Positions 33,130 through 42,138 of a DNA stretch of 64,000 bases are shown here, one piece after another. Below the pieces are notes generated by a model. The model had not been told where the DNA came from. It saw nothing but the letters and a program-made list of their open reading frames with translations, and did not search any database. The DNA comes from DATBJJ01 sp963750915 (GTDB lineage: Bacteria > Acidobacteriota > Vicinamibacteria > Vicinamibacterales > 2-12-FULL-66-21), in assembly GCA_963750915.1 (NCBI GenBank), contig CAVVSF010000009.1, forward strand, positions 310,001-374,000, read 5' to 3'. Positions within the stretch are counted from its first letter, which is position 1, and each line of letters begins with the position of its first letter. Both the position numbers and the translations under genes were made by a program.

Positions 33130-34482
33130 CTAACGGACGACCGGTCCGAGCTCCTTCCAGTCCCCCGCGGCCAGCTCCCTCGCCGCGAACTGCCAGACGA
33201 CGACGCGCTTGCCGCTGAGCCGATCGGCGCCGCCGCGTTGCAGCATCTCGCGCGTCGCCCAGGCGCCGTTGTCATTCTGGACGATGCGATCGACCGGGCG
33301 GTTGAGGGCGTAGCTGACGTGCTCGACCAGGCCGGCGCCGTCGCCCCATCCCATCGAGGCCAGCGAGAAAATGTTGGCGAAGCTGTCGCCGAGGACGAGG
33401 ACGTCGGCGCCGCGATCGGATCGCCATGCGCTGCCGTCGGGCAACAGCACCCGGCTGATGACTGCGCGATCGGCGGCGTAGGACGTCTGCGACTGCGGAA
33501 GGTCGAGCATCGCCAGGGTGTCGCCCTGCTGCGTAACCTCGCGCTCCTCGATCGTGTAGCCGGCGGCCGGCATCGCCGGGAGTGTCACGCGCTCGGTGAT
33601 GAACGTCGACAGGCGTCCGGCGACGAGCTCCATCGCTTCCGGGCGCCAGTGCGTGTCGGTGGCGAGATACTGCGGCCCGGACTGCCGCGCCGCGTTGAGA
33701 ATCGGCGCCGGGTCGAAGAGCAGGATGCCCTGACTCGAGAGCCAGGACGTGAGATCAGCGTACGACGGGTTCTGAAGAGCCTGCCCCGCAGGCGCCGCCG
33801 ACGCGAGGTACTCGGGGTGGATGCCGGGCTTGACCGGCGTCGGCATGACGATCAGCGAGATGCCGCGCGCCTGAAGCTCGCGGTGGAACGCCAGGATCGC
33901 CGGGCGCGGATCCGGCTGCGGCAGCGCCGTCAGCTCCGAGGCCGCAGCAACGCGGCGGCGGAGGACGTCGGCATCGAGGAAGCCGCGTCCCGTCAGGTAT
34001 TCGACGTCGGGCCGGTAGAACAGCCAGCCCTCACGGCCGACATAGACCCGCTCGTTTCCCGCTCCCGCCCAGCTGCTGAGGAGGCGCTGTGCCGGCGGCC
34101 GCATCGTCCGGCCAAGCACCGATTCGTCCTCGAGCGCGTTCTCGAACGCCAGGAGCCCGGACAGCGTGGCTCGGTTGGCCGCCAGGGCCCGCTTCCACAG
34201 GCCGGTGTTGCCGCGGCCCGCTTCCGCGTCGATCGCGGCGGAAATCTGGTCAGGAATTTCGGCGAGCCGATTCCAGACCGACGCGCCCTCGTAGGCCGGC
34301 ACCCACCGCGGCACCACGATCTCGATCAGCGGCACGACCACGATGCAGACCAGGAAGAAATACATCAGCGCCCGGGCGACAGCCGGGCTGACGTTGGTCT
34401 GGCCGATCTCGACCTTGGCGATCTCCTCGCGCGTCGGGCCGCCGGCGGGCAGGGGCGACGATGGGGCGCTGGGCTCGGTCAT
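33130..34482 (-). CDS. AlgJ/AlgX-like SGNH-type acetyltransferase, membrane-anchored
   Basis: The 450-residue product MTEPSAPSSPLPAGGPTREE has one N-terminal transmembrane segment (about residues 36-60, ALMYFFLVCIVVVPLIEIVV). A periplasmic domain follows with GREGWLFYRPDVEYLTGRGF, the TDTHWRPEAMELVA motif and VLVLGDSFANIFSLASMGWG, typical of AlgJ/AlgX/DltD-like O-acetyltransferases. It overlaps the MBOAT gene by one base. The pair likely O-acetylates a cell-surface polysaccharide; the polymer is unknown. Confidence 0.85.
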   Translation of the reverse strand: MTEPSAPSSPLPAGGPTREEIAKVEIGQTNVSPAVARALMYFFLVCIVVVPLIEIVVPRWVPAYEGASVWNRLAEIPDQISAAIDAEAGRGNTGLWKRALAANRATLSGLLAFENALEDESVLGRTMRPPAQRLLSSWAGAGNERVYVGREGWLFYRPDVEYLTGRGFLDADVLRRRVAAASELTALPQPDPRPAILAFHRELQARGISLIVMPTPVKPGIHPEYLASAAPAGQALQNPSYADLTSWLSSQGILLFDPAPILNAARQSGPQYLATDTHWRPEAMELVAGRLSTFITERVTLPAMPAAGYTIEEREVTQQGDTLAMLDLPQSQTSYAADRAVISRVLLPDGSAWRSDRGADVLVLGDSFANIFSLASMGWGDGAGLVEHVSYALNRPVDRIVQNDNGAWATREMLQRGGADRLSGKRVVVWQFAARELAAGDWKELGPVVR

Positions 34483-35936
34483 CAGAAGATGAAGTAGATG
34501 AATGGATTGTAGGACTGCGTCGTCAGCGCGACGGCGGCGAGCAGGAACAGCGCCGCGATCGTCAGCGCCTTCGCCGGCGTCAACGAGCGCGTCCAGTCCC
34601 AGGTCTGCGGCGCGCCCCATGTGACGACGGCGGCGATGACAAAGGTGCCGAAGTAGTACGGCTGGTAGACGATGCCGTCGAGCAGCATCGCGCCGGGGTT
34701 CGGCTCGCCGCGGCCGCTCATGTCGCCGAGGTAGCGCATGGCGGCGGGAAGATCGGCGGCGCGGAAGAAGACCCAGCCGATCATCACGAGCACGAACGTC
34801 GTCGCCACCCGCAGCGGCGCCGGCACGCTGCCATAGATCGCGGTCCGGCCCCACATCCGCTCGACGGCGAGCAGGACGCCGTGCAGGCCGCCCCAGACCA
34901 GGAAGTTCCAGGACGCGCCGTGCCACAAGCCGCCGATCAGCATGACGACGAGCAGGTTGACGTAGGTTCGCGCCGGTCCCTTGCGGTTGCCGCCGAGCGG
35001 CAGGTAGAGATAGTCGCGCAGGCAGGTCGACAGCGAGATGTGCCACCGACGCCAGAACTCGGTAATCGACTGCGACTTGTAGGGTGAGTCGAAGTTCTTG
35101 GCGAAGACGAAGCCCATCATCAGGCCGAGCCCGATCGCCATGTCCGAGTAGCCGCTGAAGTCGAAATAAATCTGGAACGCGTAGGCGGTGACGCCGTACC
35201 AGGCGTCGACGACGCTGAGGCTGGCGGACTCGAACGCGAGATCCGCGACCTTGCCGCACGGGTTCGCCAGCAGCACCTTCTTCGTCATGCCGAGGCTGAA
35301 GAACGCGACCCCGCGCGTGAACTTGGTGATGGTGTGCGTCCGCGAGCGGATCTGGTCCGCGATCTCCGAGAAGCGGATGATCGGACCGGCGACGAGCTGC
35401 GGGAACATCGAGACGAACGCCGAGAAGTCGACGATATTGCGGATCGCCCGCGCCTGGCCGCGATAGACGTCGATGACGTAACTCATCGACTCGAAGGTGT
35501 AAAAGCTGATGCCGAGCGGCAGCGTCACGCGCAGCGCCGTGTCGAGCTGCAGTTCCGGCATGCCGATCCACTCGACCAGCGCGTCGTAGTTGTCGACGCC
35601 GAAGTTGAAGTACTTGAAGAATCCGAGAATGGACAGGCTGCTCACCACCGATGTAGTCAGCACGATCGTGGCGAAGCGCGATCGCGGCTTGTCTGGATCG
35701 ACCACGTACTCGTCGCCGACGAGCACGCCTTCAGATCGCGCGATCAGCAGGCCCGCCGTGTAGTCGAGCACGGTGGTGCCGATGAGGAGCAGGAGAAAGA
35801 TCGGGTTGGCCCAGCCGTAGAAGAGGTAGCTGAACAGCGACAGGACGAGATTGCGCCGCCGCATCGGAGCGACGTAGTACGCGGCGAGCGCGAGCGGCAG
35901 CAGGTAGAAGAGAAAGATGTAGGAGCTGAAGACCAT
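34482..35936 (-). CDS. MBOAT family O-acyltransferase (AlgI-like)
   Basis: The 484-residue polytopic protein MVFSSYIFLFYLLPLALAAY carries acyl groups across the membrane for the partner AlgJ/AlgX-like enzyme. MBOAT hallmarks are LPLGISFYTFESMSYVIDVY, FPQLVAGPIIRF, FSGYSDMAIGLGLMMGF, the TEFWRRWHISLSTCLRDYLY motif, and the catalytic His in LLVVMLIGGLWHGASWNFLV. All are intact. Confidence 0.93.
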   Translation of the reverse strand: MVFSSYIFLFYLLPLALAAYYVAPMRRRNLVLSLFSYLFYGWANPIFLLLLIGTTVLDYTAGLLIARSEGVLVGDEYVVDPDKPRSRFATIVLTTSVVSSLSILGFFKYFNFGVDNYDALVEWIGMPELQLDTALRVTLPLGISFYTFESMSYVIDVYRGQARAIRNIVDFSAFVSMFPQLVAGPIIRFSEIADQIRSRTHTITKFTRGVAFFSLGMTKKVLLANPCGKVADLAFESASLSVVDAWYGVTAYAFQIYFDFSGYSDMAIGLGLMMGFVFAKNFDSPYKSQSITEFWRRWHISLSTCLRDYLYLPLGGNRKGPARTYVNLLVVMLIGGLWHGASWNFLVWGGLHGVLLAVERMWGRTAIYGSVPAPLRVATTFVLVMIGWVFFRAADLPAAMRYLGDMSGRGEPNPGAMLLDGIVYQPYYFGTFVIAAVVTWGAPQTWDWTRSLTPAKALTIAALFLLAAVALTTQSYNPFIYFIF

Positions 35937-35948
35937 CCGCGGCGCGCG

Positions 35949-37454
35949 CTACTTGATCTCGTAGTAGAGCGGCAGGTCGGAGGCGCCGAGATCGGTGATC
36001 AGCCGCTCGCCTTCGAGCTCGGGATGCGCGTCGTAGCGTTCGACCGTCAGCCGGGCGGTGGCGCCCGCCGCTTTCTTCGCGTCGGCCAGGACCTTGCCGT
36101 CGCGAATCGCCCACTGCGCCACCTGAATCTTCTTCTGCGGGTACTGCCCCGAGGTGACGCCGACGACTTCGTACTCGTTGACCACGAGCGCGTGCCGGTA
36201 GGGCAGGATGGACTGCGGCGTCGGGATCGGGCCGGCGTGCGTCAGGCGGAGGTCGAGGACGACGCGGCTGGCGCCGCCGGCGGCCGCGGATTGCCCGCCG
36301 GCCGGGGCGGCGGTGGCCGGCCCGATGGCGCCGGCAGGACGAGTGGGAATCGAGCTCTTACCTGTGTCGATCCAGATGTCGGGATAGGAATCGCCGCCGC
36401 CGTTGTTCGTCGCCCGGCTCCACGCCTCGACGCGGGAGAAGTCGTCGCTGAAACGCCCGACCCACACCTCTGACTGCTTGCCGCCGCTTCGCACCTGGTT
36501 GGCGCCACCCTGGTTGTAGGGGCCGCTCAACGCGATGAAGCGGGGGTGGTTGCTCCAGCGCGGATGGTAGACCTCGGGGTTCTCGAAGCCGGGGGCCTGA
36601 TTGAGCGGCACGGTCCAGCGCTTCTTCGTTCGCATGTCGACGAGCGTCACGTTTCGATGTGACCCGTCGAAGTACCACGCCAGCGGCCCGCGCGCCGTCG
36701 TCATCGCCGTCCAGCAGCCTTCGCCGACGCGTTCCCACGATTTGTTCGGCAGCTCGGCGATGCCGGCGTTCGGCCACGGGAAGAGGCCGCCGGCGAACCG
36801 GCCGTCGGCGGAGACCTGGAACGTGTCGCCGCTCACGAGGGTCTTGTTCCAGATCAGCTCGGATTTCGACGGGTCGTCGATCGGGAAGCGGGACACCGTG
36901 GCGAAATCGTATCCCTTGTTGTCGGTGCCGACATAGACCCACTCGCGGTTGTCGGCGGGATTCTGCCAGACCGTCAGCGCGAACCCCGGCCCCAGCTTCT
37001 TCAGCCCGGAACCGTCGAAGTTGACGATGAAGACTTCGGGCCCGGGCGCCTGCGGCCGGGTCGAGAAGACGATGCGCTGGCCCGACGGCGTCAGCAGCGG
37101 CTTGACGTAGCTCTGGCGGTTGCCGAGGATGACACGCTCTCCCTTCCGGTCCTCGGTATCGAGGCCCATCAGCACGAGCTGATCGCCGGCGGCAAACGGA
37201 TCGCTGCCGTCGCTCTGCACCCAGACAACCCGGGTCGGCGCGCCGGTAAACGCGCGGAGCTCCCCGGGAGCCTCGGCCGGCGTTTTTGCGGACGCGGGCG
37301 TCGTCGCGGAGGTGGGCGTTGTCGCGGCCGGGGTCGCGGGCGCGCCGGCCGGTGCCGGCGCCTCGGCCTTGGACGAGTTGGAGCAGGCAGCGGCCGCCAG
37401 CGCGAGCGCTGCGAACCACAACGGCGCGCGCCGAGCACGTGTCGTGCAGGTCAT
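35949..37454 (-). CDS. Predicted lipoprotein with beta-propeller-like repeats
   Basis: About 501 residues, starting MTCTTRARRAPLWFAALALA with lipobox AAAC, then a Pro/Ala/Thr linker (about residues 25-65). The body has TolB/WD-like blades (PLLTPSGQRIVFSTRPQAPG, FPWPNAGIAELPNK, HPRWSNHPRFIALSG). It contains a Ser/Pro/Ala-rich linker near residues 370-395. It lies 12 bases upstream of the MBOAT gene, so it may belong to the same polysaccharide-modifying operon. Function unknown. Confidence 0.75.
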   Translation of the reverse strand: MTCTTRARRAPLWFAALALAAAACSNSSKAEAPAPAGAPATPAATTPTSATTPASAKTPAEAPGELRAFTGAPTRVVWVQSDGSDPFAAGDQLVLMGLDTEDRKGERVILGNRQSYVKPLLTPSGQRIVFSTRPQAPGPEVFIVNFDGSGLKKLGPGFALTVWQNPADNREWVYVGTDNKGYDFATVSRFPIDDPSKSELIWNKTLVSGDTFQVSADGRFAGGLFPWPNAGIAELPNKSWERVGEGCWTAMTTARGPLAWYFDGSHRNVTLVDMRTKKRWTVPLNQAPGFENPEVYHPRWSNHPRFIALSGPYNQGGANQVRSGGKQSEVWVGRFSDDFSRVEAWSRATNNGGGDSYPDIWIDTGKSSIPTRPAGAIGPATAAPAGGQSAAAGGASRVVLDLRLTHAGPIPTPQSILPYRHALVVNEYEVVGVTSGQYPQKKIQVAQWAIRDGKVLADAKKAAGATARLTVERYDAHPELEGERLITDLGASDLPLYYEIK

Positions 37455-37536
37455 CGATCTCACTTTAGCGTACGGAGTGCATGGCCCTCAGCAGTTGAAG
37501 GCACGACCTGAGCGGTCGGCTATGATCGTTAGACGT

Positions 37537-37580
37537 CAGGTGTCAGCTCTCAGCTTTCAGCGGTCAGCTCTCAGAGATCA
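37537..37580. repeat. GTCAGCTCTCAGC-type repeats upstream of radA
   Basis: Tandem TCAGCTCTCAG / TTTCAGCGGTCAGC units lie just before radA and relate to the array at 29943-30022. A TATGAT -10-like box lies upstream, near 37521. Confidence 0.6.
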
Positions 37581-37591
37581 GCCAGCGAACC

Positions 37592-38968
37592 ATGAAACAG
37601 AAGACCGTCTTCGCCTGCCAGGAGTGCGGCGCCCAGGCCGCCAAGTGGTTGGGCCGTTGTCCCGAGTGCGGGGCGTGGAACTCGCTGGTCGAAGAGCGGC
37701 CGGCGCCGGCGGCGGTGGCGGCCGCCGCGGCGGAGAAGCGCTACACGCTCGCAAGCGCGACCGGACCGCAGCTCTACGCCGACATCGACACGGTCATCGC
37801 GGAACGGCTGACGACCGGGATCGGCGAGTTCGACCGTGTCCTCGGCGGCGGCGTCGTGCCCGGATCGCTCGTCCTCATCGGCGGCGAGCCCGGCATCGGC
37901 AAGTCGACGCTGCTGCTGCAGGCGGCGGCGCACTTCGCCGGCGAGATTGGCACGGTCCTCTACTGTTCGGGTGAAGAGTCCGAGCACCAGATCAAGTCGC
38001 GCGGGCAGCGCCTGGGCGTCGCGGCGGCGCCGCTCTACATCCTTGCCGAGACCTGCCTCGAGCGCATCCTCGAAGAAGTCGCGCGGCTCAGGCCCGCATT
38101 CCTCATCGTCGACTCGATCCAGACGGTCTTTTCGCTGAAGTTCCAATCGGCGCCCGGCAGCATCGGCCAGGTGCGCGAGTCGGCGACGCAGCTGCTGTTT
38201 GCGGCCAAAGGACAGAACATCCCGACGTTCCTCGTCGGCCACGTCACGAAGGATGGCAACCTCGCCGGCCCCAAGGCGCTCGAGCACATCGTCGACACGG
38301 TGCTCTATTTCGAGGGCGAGAAGCACCACTCGCACCGCGTCGTGCGCGCGGTCAAGAACCGGTTCGGCGCGGTCAGCGAGCTCGGCGTCTTCGAGATGAC
38401 GGGCACCGGGCTGCGGGCGGTGGCAAACCCGTCGCAGCTCTTTCTTGCCGAGCGCCAGGGGCACGCGGCGGGGTCCGCGGTGCTGTGCTGCGTCGAAGGC
38501 ACGCGGCCGCTGCTCGTCGAGGTCCAGGCGCTCGTCAGCACCAGCTCCTATGGCAACGCGCGTCGGATGGCGAGCGGGCTCGATCAGAACCGCCTGACGC
38601 TGCTGCTCGCCGTGCTCGAGAAGCGCGCCGGCCTCAACCTGGCTGCCGAGGACGTGTTCGTGAACGTCGCCGGCGGCATGACGGTCGACGAGCCGGCGGC
38701 CGATCTCGCAATCCTCGCCGCCGTCGCTTCGAGCGTCCGCAACCGCCCGATCAAGGCCGGCACGGCGGTGTTCGGGGAGGTCGGGCTGGCGGGGGAGATC
38801 CGCGGCACGAGCCAGGCGTCGCTGCGCGTCCGCGAGGCCGCACAGATGGGCTTCACCCGCTGCGTCGTGCCCGACGGCAACTGCGCACCGGACGACGTGC
38901 CGGAGGGGTGCGAGCTGGTCGGCGTCAAGACCGTCAACGAAGCGCTCGATCAATTGATTGACTGGTGA
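37592..38968 (+). CDS. radA: DNA repair protein RadA
   Basis: RadA is a RecA-like branch-migration ATPase. The 458-residue product has the N-terminal zinc finger (C9, C12, C23, C26 in CQECG and CPECG) and Walker A GGEPGIGKSTLL (about residues 97-108). It also has the RadA-specific VKNRFGAVSELGVFEM motif and a Lon-like C-terminal domain (DVFVNVAGGMTVDEPAADLA). The frame is intact. Confidence 0.96.
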   Translation: MKQKTVFACQECGAQAAKWLGRCPECGAWNSLVEERPAPAAVAAAAAEKRYTLASATGPQLYADIDTVIAERLTTGIGEFDRVLGGGVVPGSLVLIGGEPGIGKSTLLLQAAAHFAGEIGTVLYCSGEESEHQIKSRGQRLGVAAAPLYILAETCLERILEEVARLRPAFLIVDSIQTVFSLKFQSAPGSIGQVRESATQLLFAAKGQNIPTFLVGHVTKDGNLAGPKALEHIVDTVLYFEGEKHHSHRVVRAVKNRFGAVSELGVFEMTGTGLRAVANPSQLFLAERQGHAAGSAVLCCVEGTRPLLVEVQALVSTSSYGNARRMASGLDQNRLTLLLAVLEKRAGLNLAAEDVFVNVAGGMTVDEPAADLAILAAVASSVRNRPIKAGTAVFGEVGLAGEIRGTSQASLRVREAAQMGFTRCVVPDGNCAPDDVPEGCELVGVKTVNEALDQLIDW

Positions 38969-38973
38969 CGCGC

Positions 38974-39041
38974 GGCGGGGCTAAAGCCCCGCCCTACGGT
39001 ACGTCTTCCCGCCGTCGTACCGCGGAGCTTCAGCTCCGCGG
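38974..39041. repeat. Two REP-like hairpins
   Basis: GGCGGGG/CCCCGCC around CTAAAG at 38974-38993 and CCGCGGAGCT/AGCTCCGCGG around TC at 39020-39041 lie between radA and the PIN-TRAM gene. Short palindromes of this kind are widespread intergenic elements in related genomes. Confidence 0.8.
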
Positions 39042-39119
39042 CCCCTCGCCCCACCCCCGGGCTTTCCCCCCTCGGAGAACCGGTATCATAGGAACTCATT
39101 CATATTCCGGAGCTCATTC

Positions 39120-40214
39120 ATGCCCTGGCACCTCATCGTTCGAGTGCTGTTCATTCTGGCCGTTACGTATGCGGCCGTCCTCGTCCGGCCGTTCACGGTC
39201 GAACTGTGGACCAACGCGATTGTCGGCGCGCTCCTTGGCCTGATCATCATCTTCGTCGAGACGCGCCTGCGCGAAGCCGAGGTCACCGATCTGCTCGGCG
39301 CCCTCATCGGCGGCGCGATCGGGTTGGGCCTGGCCAAGACGATCGGCGCCGCGCTCTTCTGGGCCGACGCGACGGATCCACGGGTCGCGTTCCTGCACAG
39401 CTTCACGCTGCTCGTCTTCCCATACCTCGGCATCGTCATGGGCGCGCGCAAGGGGGAGTGGCTCAAGCCGGCGCGGCTGGTCGGGCTGTTCCGCGATACC
39501 GGGCCTCAGAAGCGCTACCGCCTGCTCGACACCAGCGTCATCATCGACGGTCGCATCGCCGACGTCTGCGAGACCGGCTTCCTCGACGGCACCCTCGTCA
39601 TCCCGCAGTTCGTGCTGAAGGAACTGCAGCTCGTCGCCGATTCGCCCGACTCGCTGAAGCGCAACCGCGGCCGCCGTGGCCTCGACATCCTGCAGAAGGT
39701 CCAGAAGATGTCGGGCCTCGACGTCATGATTTCCGACATCGACTTTCCCGAGGTCCGTGAAGTCGATCTGAAGCTGATCGAGCTCGCGCGTACGCTGCAG
39801 GGGAAGATCGTGACCAACGACTTCAACCTGAACAAGGTCGCGCAGCTGCGCGGCGTCCAGGTCCTCAACATCAACGAACTGGCGAACGCGCTCAAGCCGG
39901 TCGTCCTGCCAGGCGAGTTCATGAAGGTCTTCATCCTCAAGGAAGGCAAGGAGTACAACCAGGGCGTCGCCTATCTCGACGACGGCACCATGGTGGTGGT
40001 CGACAATGCGCGGCGAATGATCAGCCGCAACATCGACATCGTCGTCACGAGCGTGCTGCAGACGACGGCCGGCAAGATGATCTTCGGCCGCTACATCGAA
40101 GGGCAGTCCGGCACGGCCGCGGCGCCGCCGGCACCGGCAGTGGCTGCAGCGCCGACGCCTCAGCCGGCCGCCGCCATGCCTGCGGCTCGAGGCGCCCAGC
40201 CCAACGTCAAGTGA
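39120..40214 (+). CDS. PIN and TRAM domain membrane protein (YacL-like)
   Basis: The 364-residue product has four N-terminal transmembrane segments (MPWHLIVRVLFILAVTYAAV onward). A PIN nuclease domain follows with the acidic residues in LLDTSVIIDGRIADVCETGF and KIVTNDFNLNKVAQLRG, then a TRAM domain (GVAYLDDGTMVVVDNARRMI). The Ala/Pro tail (from about residue 335) is low complexity. The same gene lies next to ispD in many Gram-positive and deep-branching bacteria. It is probably a membrane-bound RNase. It overlaps the next gene by GTGA. Confidence 0.9.
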   Translation: MPWHLIVRVLFILAVTYAAVLVRPFTVELWTNAIVGALLGLIIIFVETRLREAEVTDLLGALIGGAIGLGLAKTIGAALFWADATDPRVAFLHSFTLLVFPYLGIVMGARKGEWLKPARLVGLFRDTGPQKRYRLLDTSVIIDGRIADVCETGFLDGTLVIPQFVLKELQLVADSPDSLKRNRGRRGLDILQKVQKMSGLDVMISDIDFPEVREVDLKLIELARTLQGKIVTNDFNLNKVAQLRGVQVLNINELANALKPVVLPGEFMKVFILKEGKEYNQGVAYLDDGTMVVVDNARRMISRNIDIVVTSVLQTTAGKMIFGRYIEGQSGTAAAPPAPAVAAAPTPQPAAAMPAARGAQPNVK

Positions 40215-40943
40215 TCCCGCCTTACCACTGGTGGCGGACTGTCTTCTTCCTGATCCCGGCCATCAGTGTCTACACGATCGTCCTCGGCACGATCTCTATC
40301 GTGTCTTCGCTCTTCGATCCGGGCGGTGACTTCGGGCATCGCTGCGCCAGGGCGTGGGCCTGGCTCGTGCTCAGGACGACCGGCGTTCGCGTGACCGTCC
40401 GGGGGCTGGAGCGCATCGACCCCGGCCGCAGCTACGTGTTCGCCGCGAATCATCAGAGCATCTACGACATCCCGATCGTGTTCACGTCGTTGCCGTTGCA
40501 GCTGCGCATCGTGGCGAAAGACTCGCTCGGGCCGCTTCCCGTTCCTCGGCTGGCACCTGCAGCGGACGGGGCACCTGCTGGTCGACCGCAACAACCCCGG
40601 CGCCTCGGTCGTCAGGAAGATGGCGCGGCTGGTCCAGGGCGCGCGCTCGCTCATCATCTTTCCCGAGGGGACGAGAAGCGTGGACGGGACCGTCGCGCGG
40701 TTCAAGGGCGGGATGTTCCTGGTCGCGATCGATGCCGGCCTGCCGATCGTGCCGGTGAGCATCGCCGGCAGCCGCCACGTGATGCTCAAGGGGCGGTTGA
40801 TGACCTGCCCCGGCGACGTGACGCTGACCGTTCACGAGCCGATTCCGACCGCCGGGGTAGGACGCGGGGGCGCGCGGACGATGTCCGGCCAGGTCGCCAC
40901 GGTCGTCCGCTCGGCCGTCGACGAGCCGGAGATCACGGTATAA
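40211..40943 (+). CDS. plsC: 1-acyl-sn-glycerol-3-phosphate acyltransferase (one frame break)
   Basis: PlsC acylates lysophosphatidic acid in phospholipid synthesis. The HX4D catalytic motif is in FAANHQSIYDIPIVF and the substrate motif in IIFPEGTRSVDGTV. The first frame leaves the family after AKDSLG. Dropping one base near 40538 continues with FPFLGWHLQRTGHLLVDRNN and into KMARLVQGARSLIIFPEGT. Joined length is about 243 residues, typical. Start GTG 40211 overlaps the PIN-TRAM stop. Confidence 0.85.
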
Positions 40944-40944
40944 T
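40939..40944 (+). promoter_or_regulatory. Consensus -10 box (TATAAT) before ispDF
   Basis: A perfect TATAAT lies across the plsC stop, 34 bases before the ispDF GTG. The -35 region is not convincing. Confidence 0.5.
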
Positions 40945-40977
40945 TTCCTGTTTGTCCTTGTCAGCCGGACCTCCCCT

Positions 40978-42138
40978 GTGCACGTAACCGCGATCATTGC
41001 CGCCGGCGGGACCGGTCGCCGACTTGGCGCCGCTGTTCCGAAGCAGCTGCTCGAAGTCGAGGGCCGGAGCCTGCTCGAGCGCAGCGTCGACGCGTTCAGG
41101 ACACATCCGGCGGTCGCCGAGGTTATCGTCGCGCTGCCGGCAGCGCTCGTCGACGACCCACCGGCCTGGCTGGCGGCGGCGTCCGGGGTCCGCGTCGTAG
41201 CCGGTGGTGAGCGCAGGCAGGACTCGGTCGCGAGCGCGGTGGGCGCGCTGTCGAGCGAGAGCGAGATCGTGCTGGTTCACGACGCCGCCCGCCCGTTCGT
41301 GACGCCGGCCGTGATCTCCCGGGCGATCGCCGGGGCGGCGGCGCACGGCGCAGCGATCGTCGGCGTGCCGGTCAGCGACACCGTCAAGCGCGTCGGCGCG
41401 CCGGGCACGGCCGACGCCGACGTGATTGCCGCGACGCTGCCACGCGAAGAGATCTTCCTGGCGCAGACGCCGCAGGCGTTTCGCGTCGACGTCCTGCGCG
41501 CCGCCATCGCCCGCGGCCGGGACACCACGGCCACCGATGAGGCGATGCTGGCGGAGCAGGCGGGGCACAAGGTGCGCATCGTCGCTGGCGACCCCGCGAA
41601 CGTGAAGATCACGACGGCGGACGATCTCGACGCCGCCCGGCAGCGCGCCTCGGCCGGCCGTGTCGGGATCGGCTACGACCTGCACCGGCTGGTCGAGGGG
41701 CGGCCGCTCATCCTCGGCGGCGTGCCGGTGCCGTCCGAGCGCGGCGCGCAGGGACATTCCGATGCGGACGTCGTCTGCCACGCGGTGACCGACGCGATGC
41801 TCGGCGGCGCCCGCGCCGGCGACATCGGTCAGCACTACCCGGACACGGATCCACGCTGGAAGGACGCCTCGAGCATCGTCCTCCTGCGCGAGGTCGCGGC
41901 CCTGGTGCGGCGCAGGGGACTGGAAGTGCAGAACGTCGACGTCGTGGTTGTCCTGGAACGGCCCAAGGTCGGACCGCATCGCGCCGCGATCGAGAGCAGC
42001 CTCGCCGAGGCGCTCGGGATCGATGCGGGCCGCGTCAGCGTCAAAGCTAAGACGAACGAAGGTGTGGATGCTGTCGGCCGCGGCGAAGCGATCGCGGCAC
42101 ACGCCGTCTGCCTGCTCGGCGCCGCGGGGCGGGCATGA
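40978..42138 (+). CDS. ispDF: Bifunctional IspD-IspF (MEP pathway)
   Basis: The 386-residue fusion joins 2-C-methylerythritol 4-phosphate cytidylyltransferase (residues 1 to about 225) to MECDP synthase (about 228-386). The first domain shows IIAAGGTGRRLGAAVPKQLL and VLVHDAARPF. The second has the zinc ligands in GIGYDLHRLVEGRPL and GHSDADVVCHAVTDAMLGG, and KTNEGVDAVGRGEAIAAHAV. Start GTG 40978. With ispE at 25439, three of the MEP steps are in this window. Confidence 0.95.
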   Translation: MHVTAIIAAGGTGRRLGAAVPKQLLEVEGRSLLERSVDAFRTHPAVAEVIVALPAALVDDPPAWLAAASGVRVVAGGERRQDSVASAVGALSSESEIVLVHDAARPFVTPAVISRAIAGAAAHGAAIVGVPVSDTVKRVGAPGTADADVIAATLPREEIFLAQTPQAFRVDVLRAAIARGRDTTATDEAMLAEQAGHKVRIVAGDPANVKITTADDLDAARQRASAGRVGIGYDLHRLVEGRPLILGGVPVPSERGAQGHSDADVVCHAVTDAMLGGARAGDIGQHYPDTDPRWKDASSIVLLREVAALVRRRGLEVQNVDVVVVLERPKVGPHRAAIESSLAEALGIDAGRVSVKAKTNEGVDAVGRGEAIAAHAVCLLGAAGRA

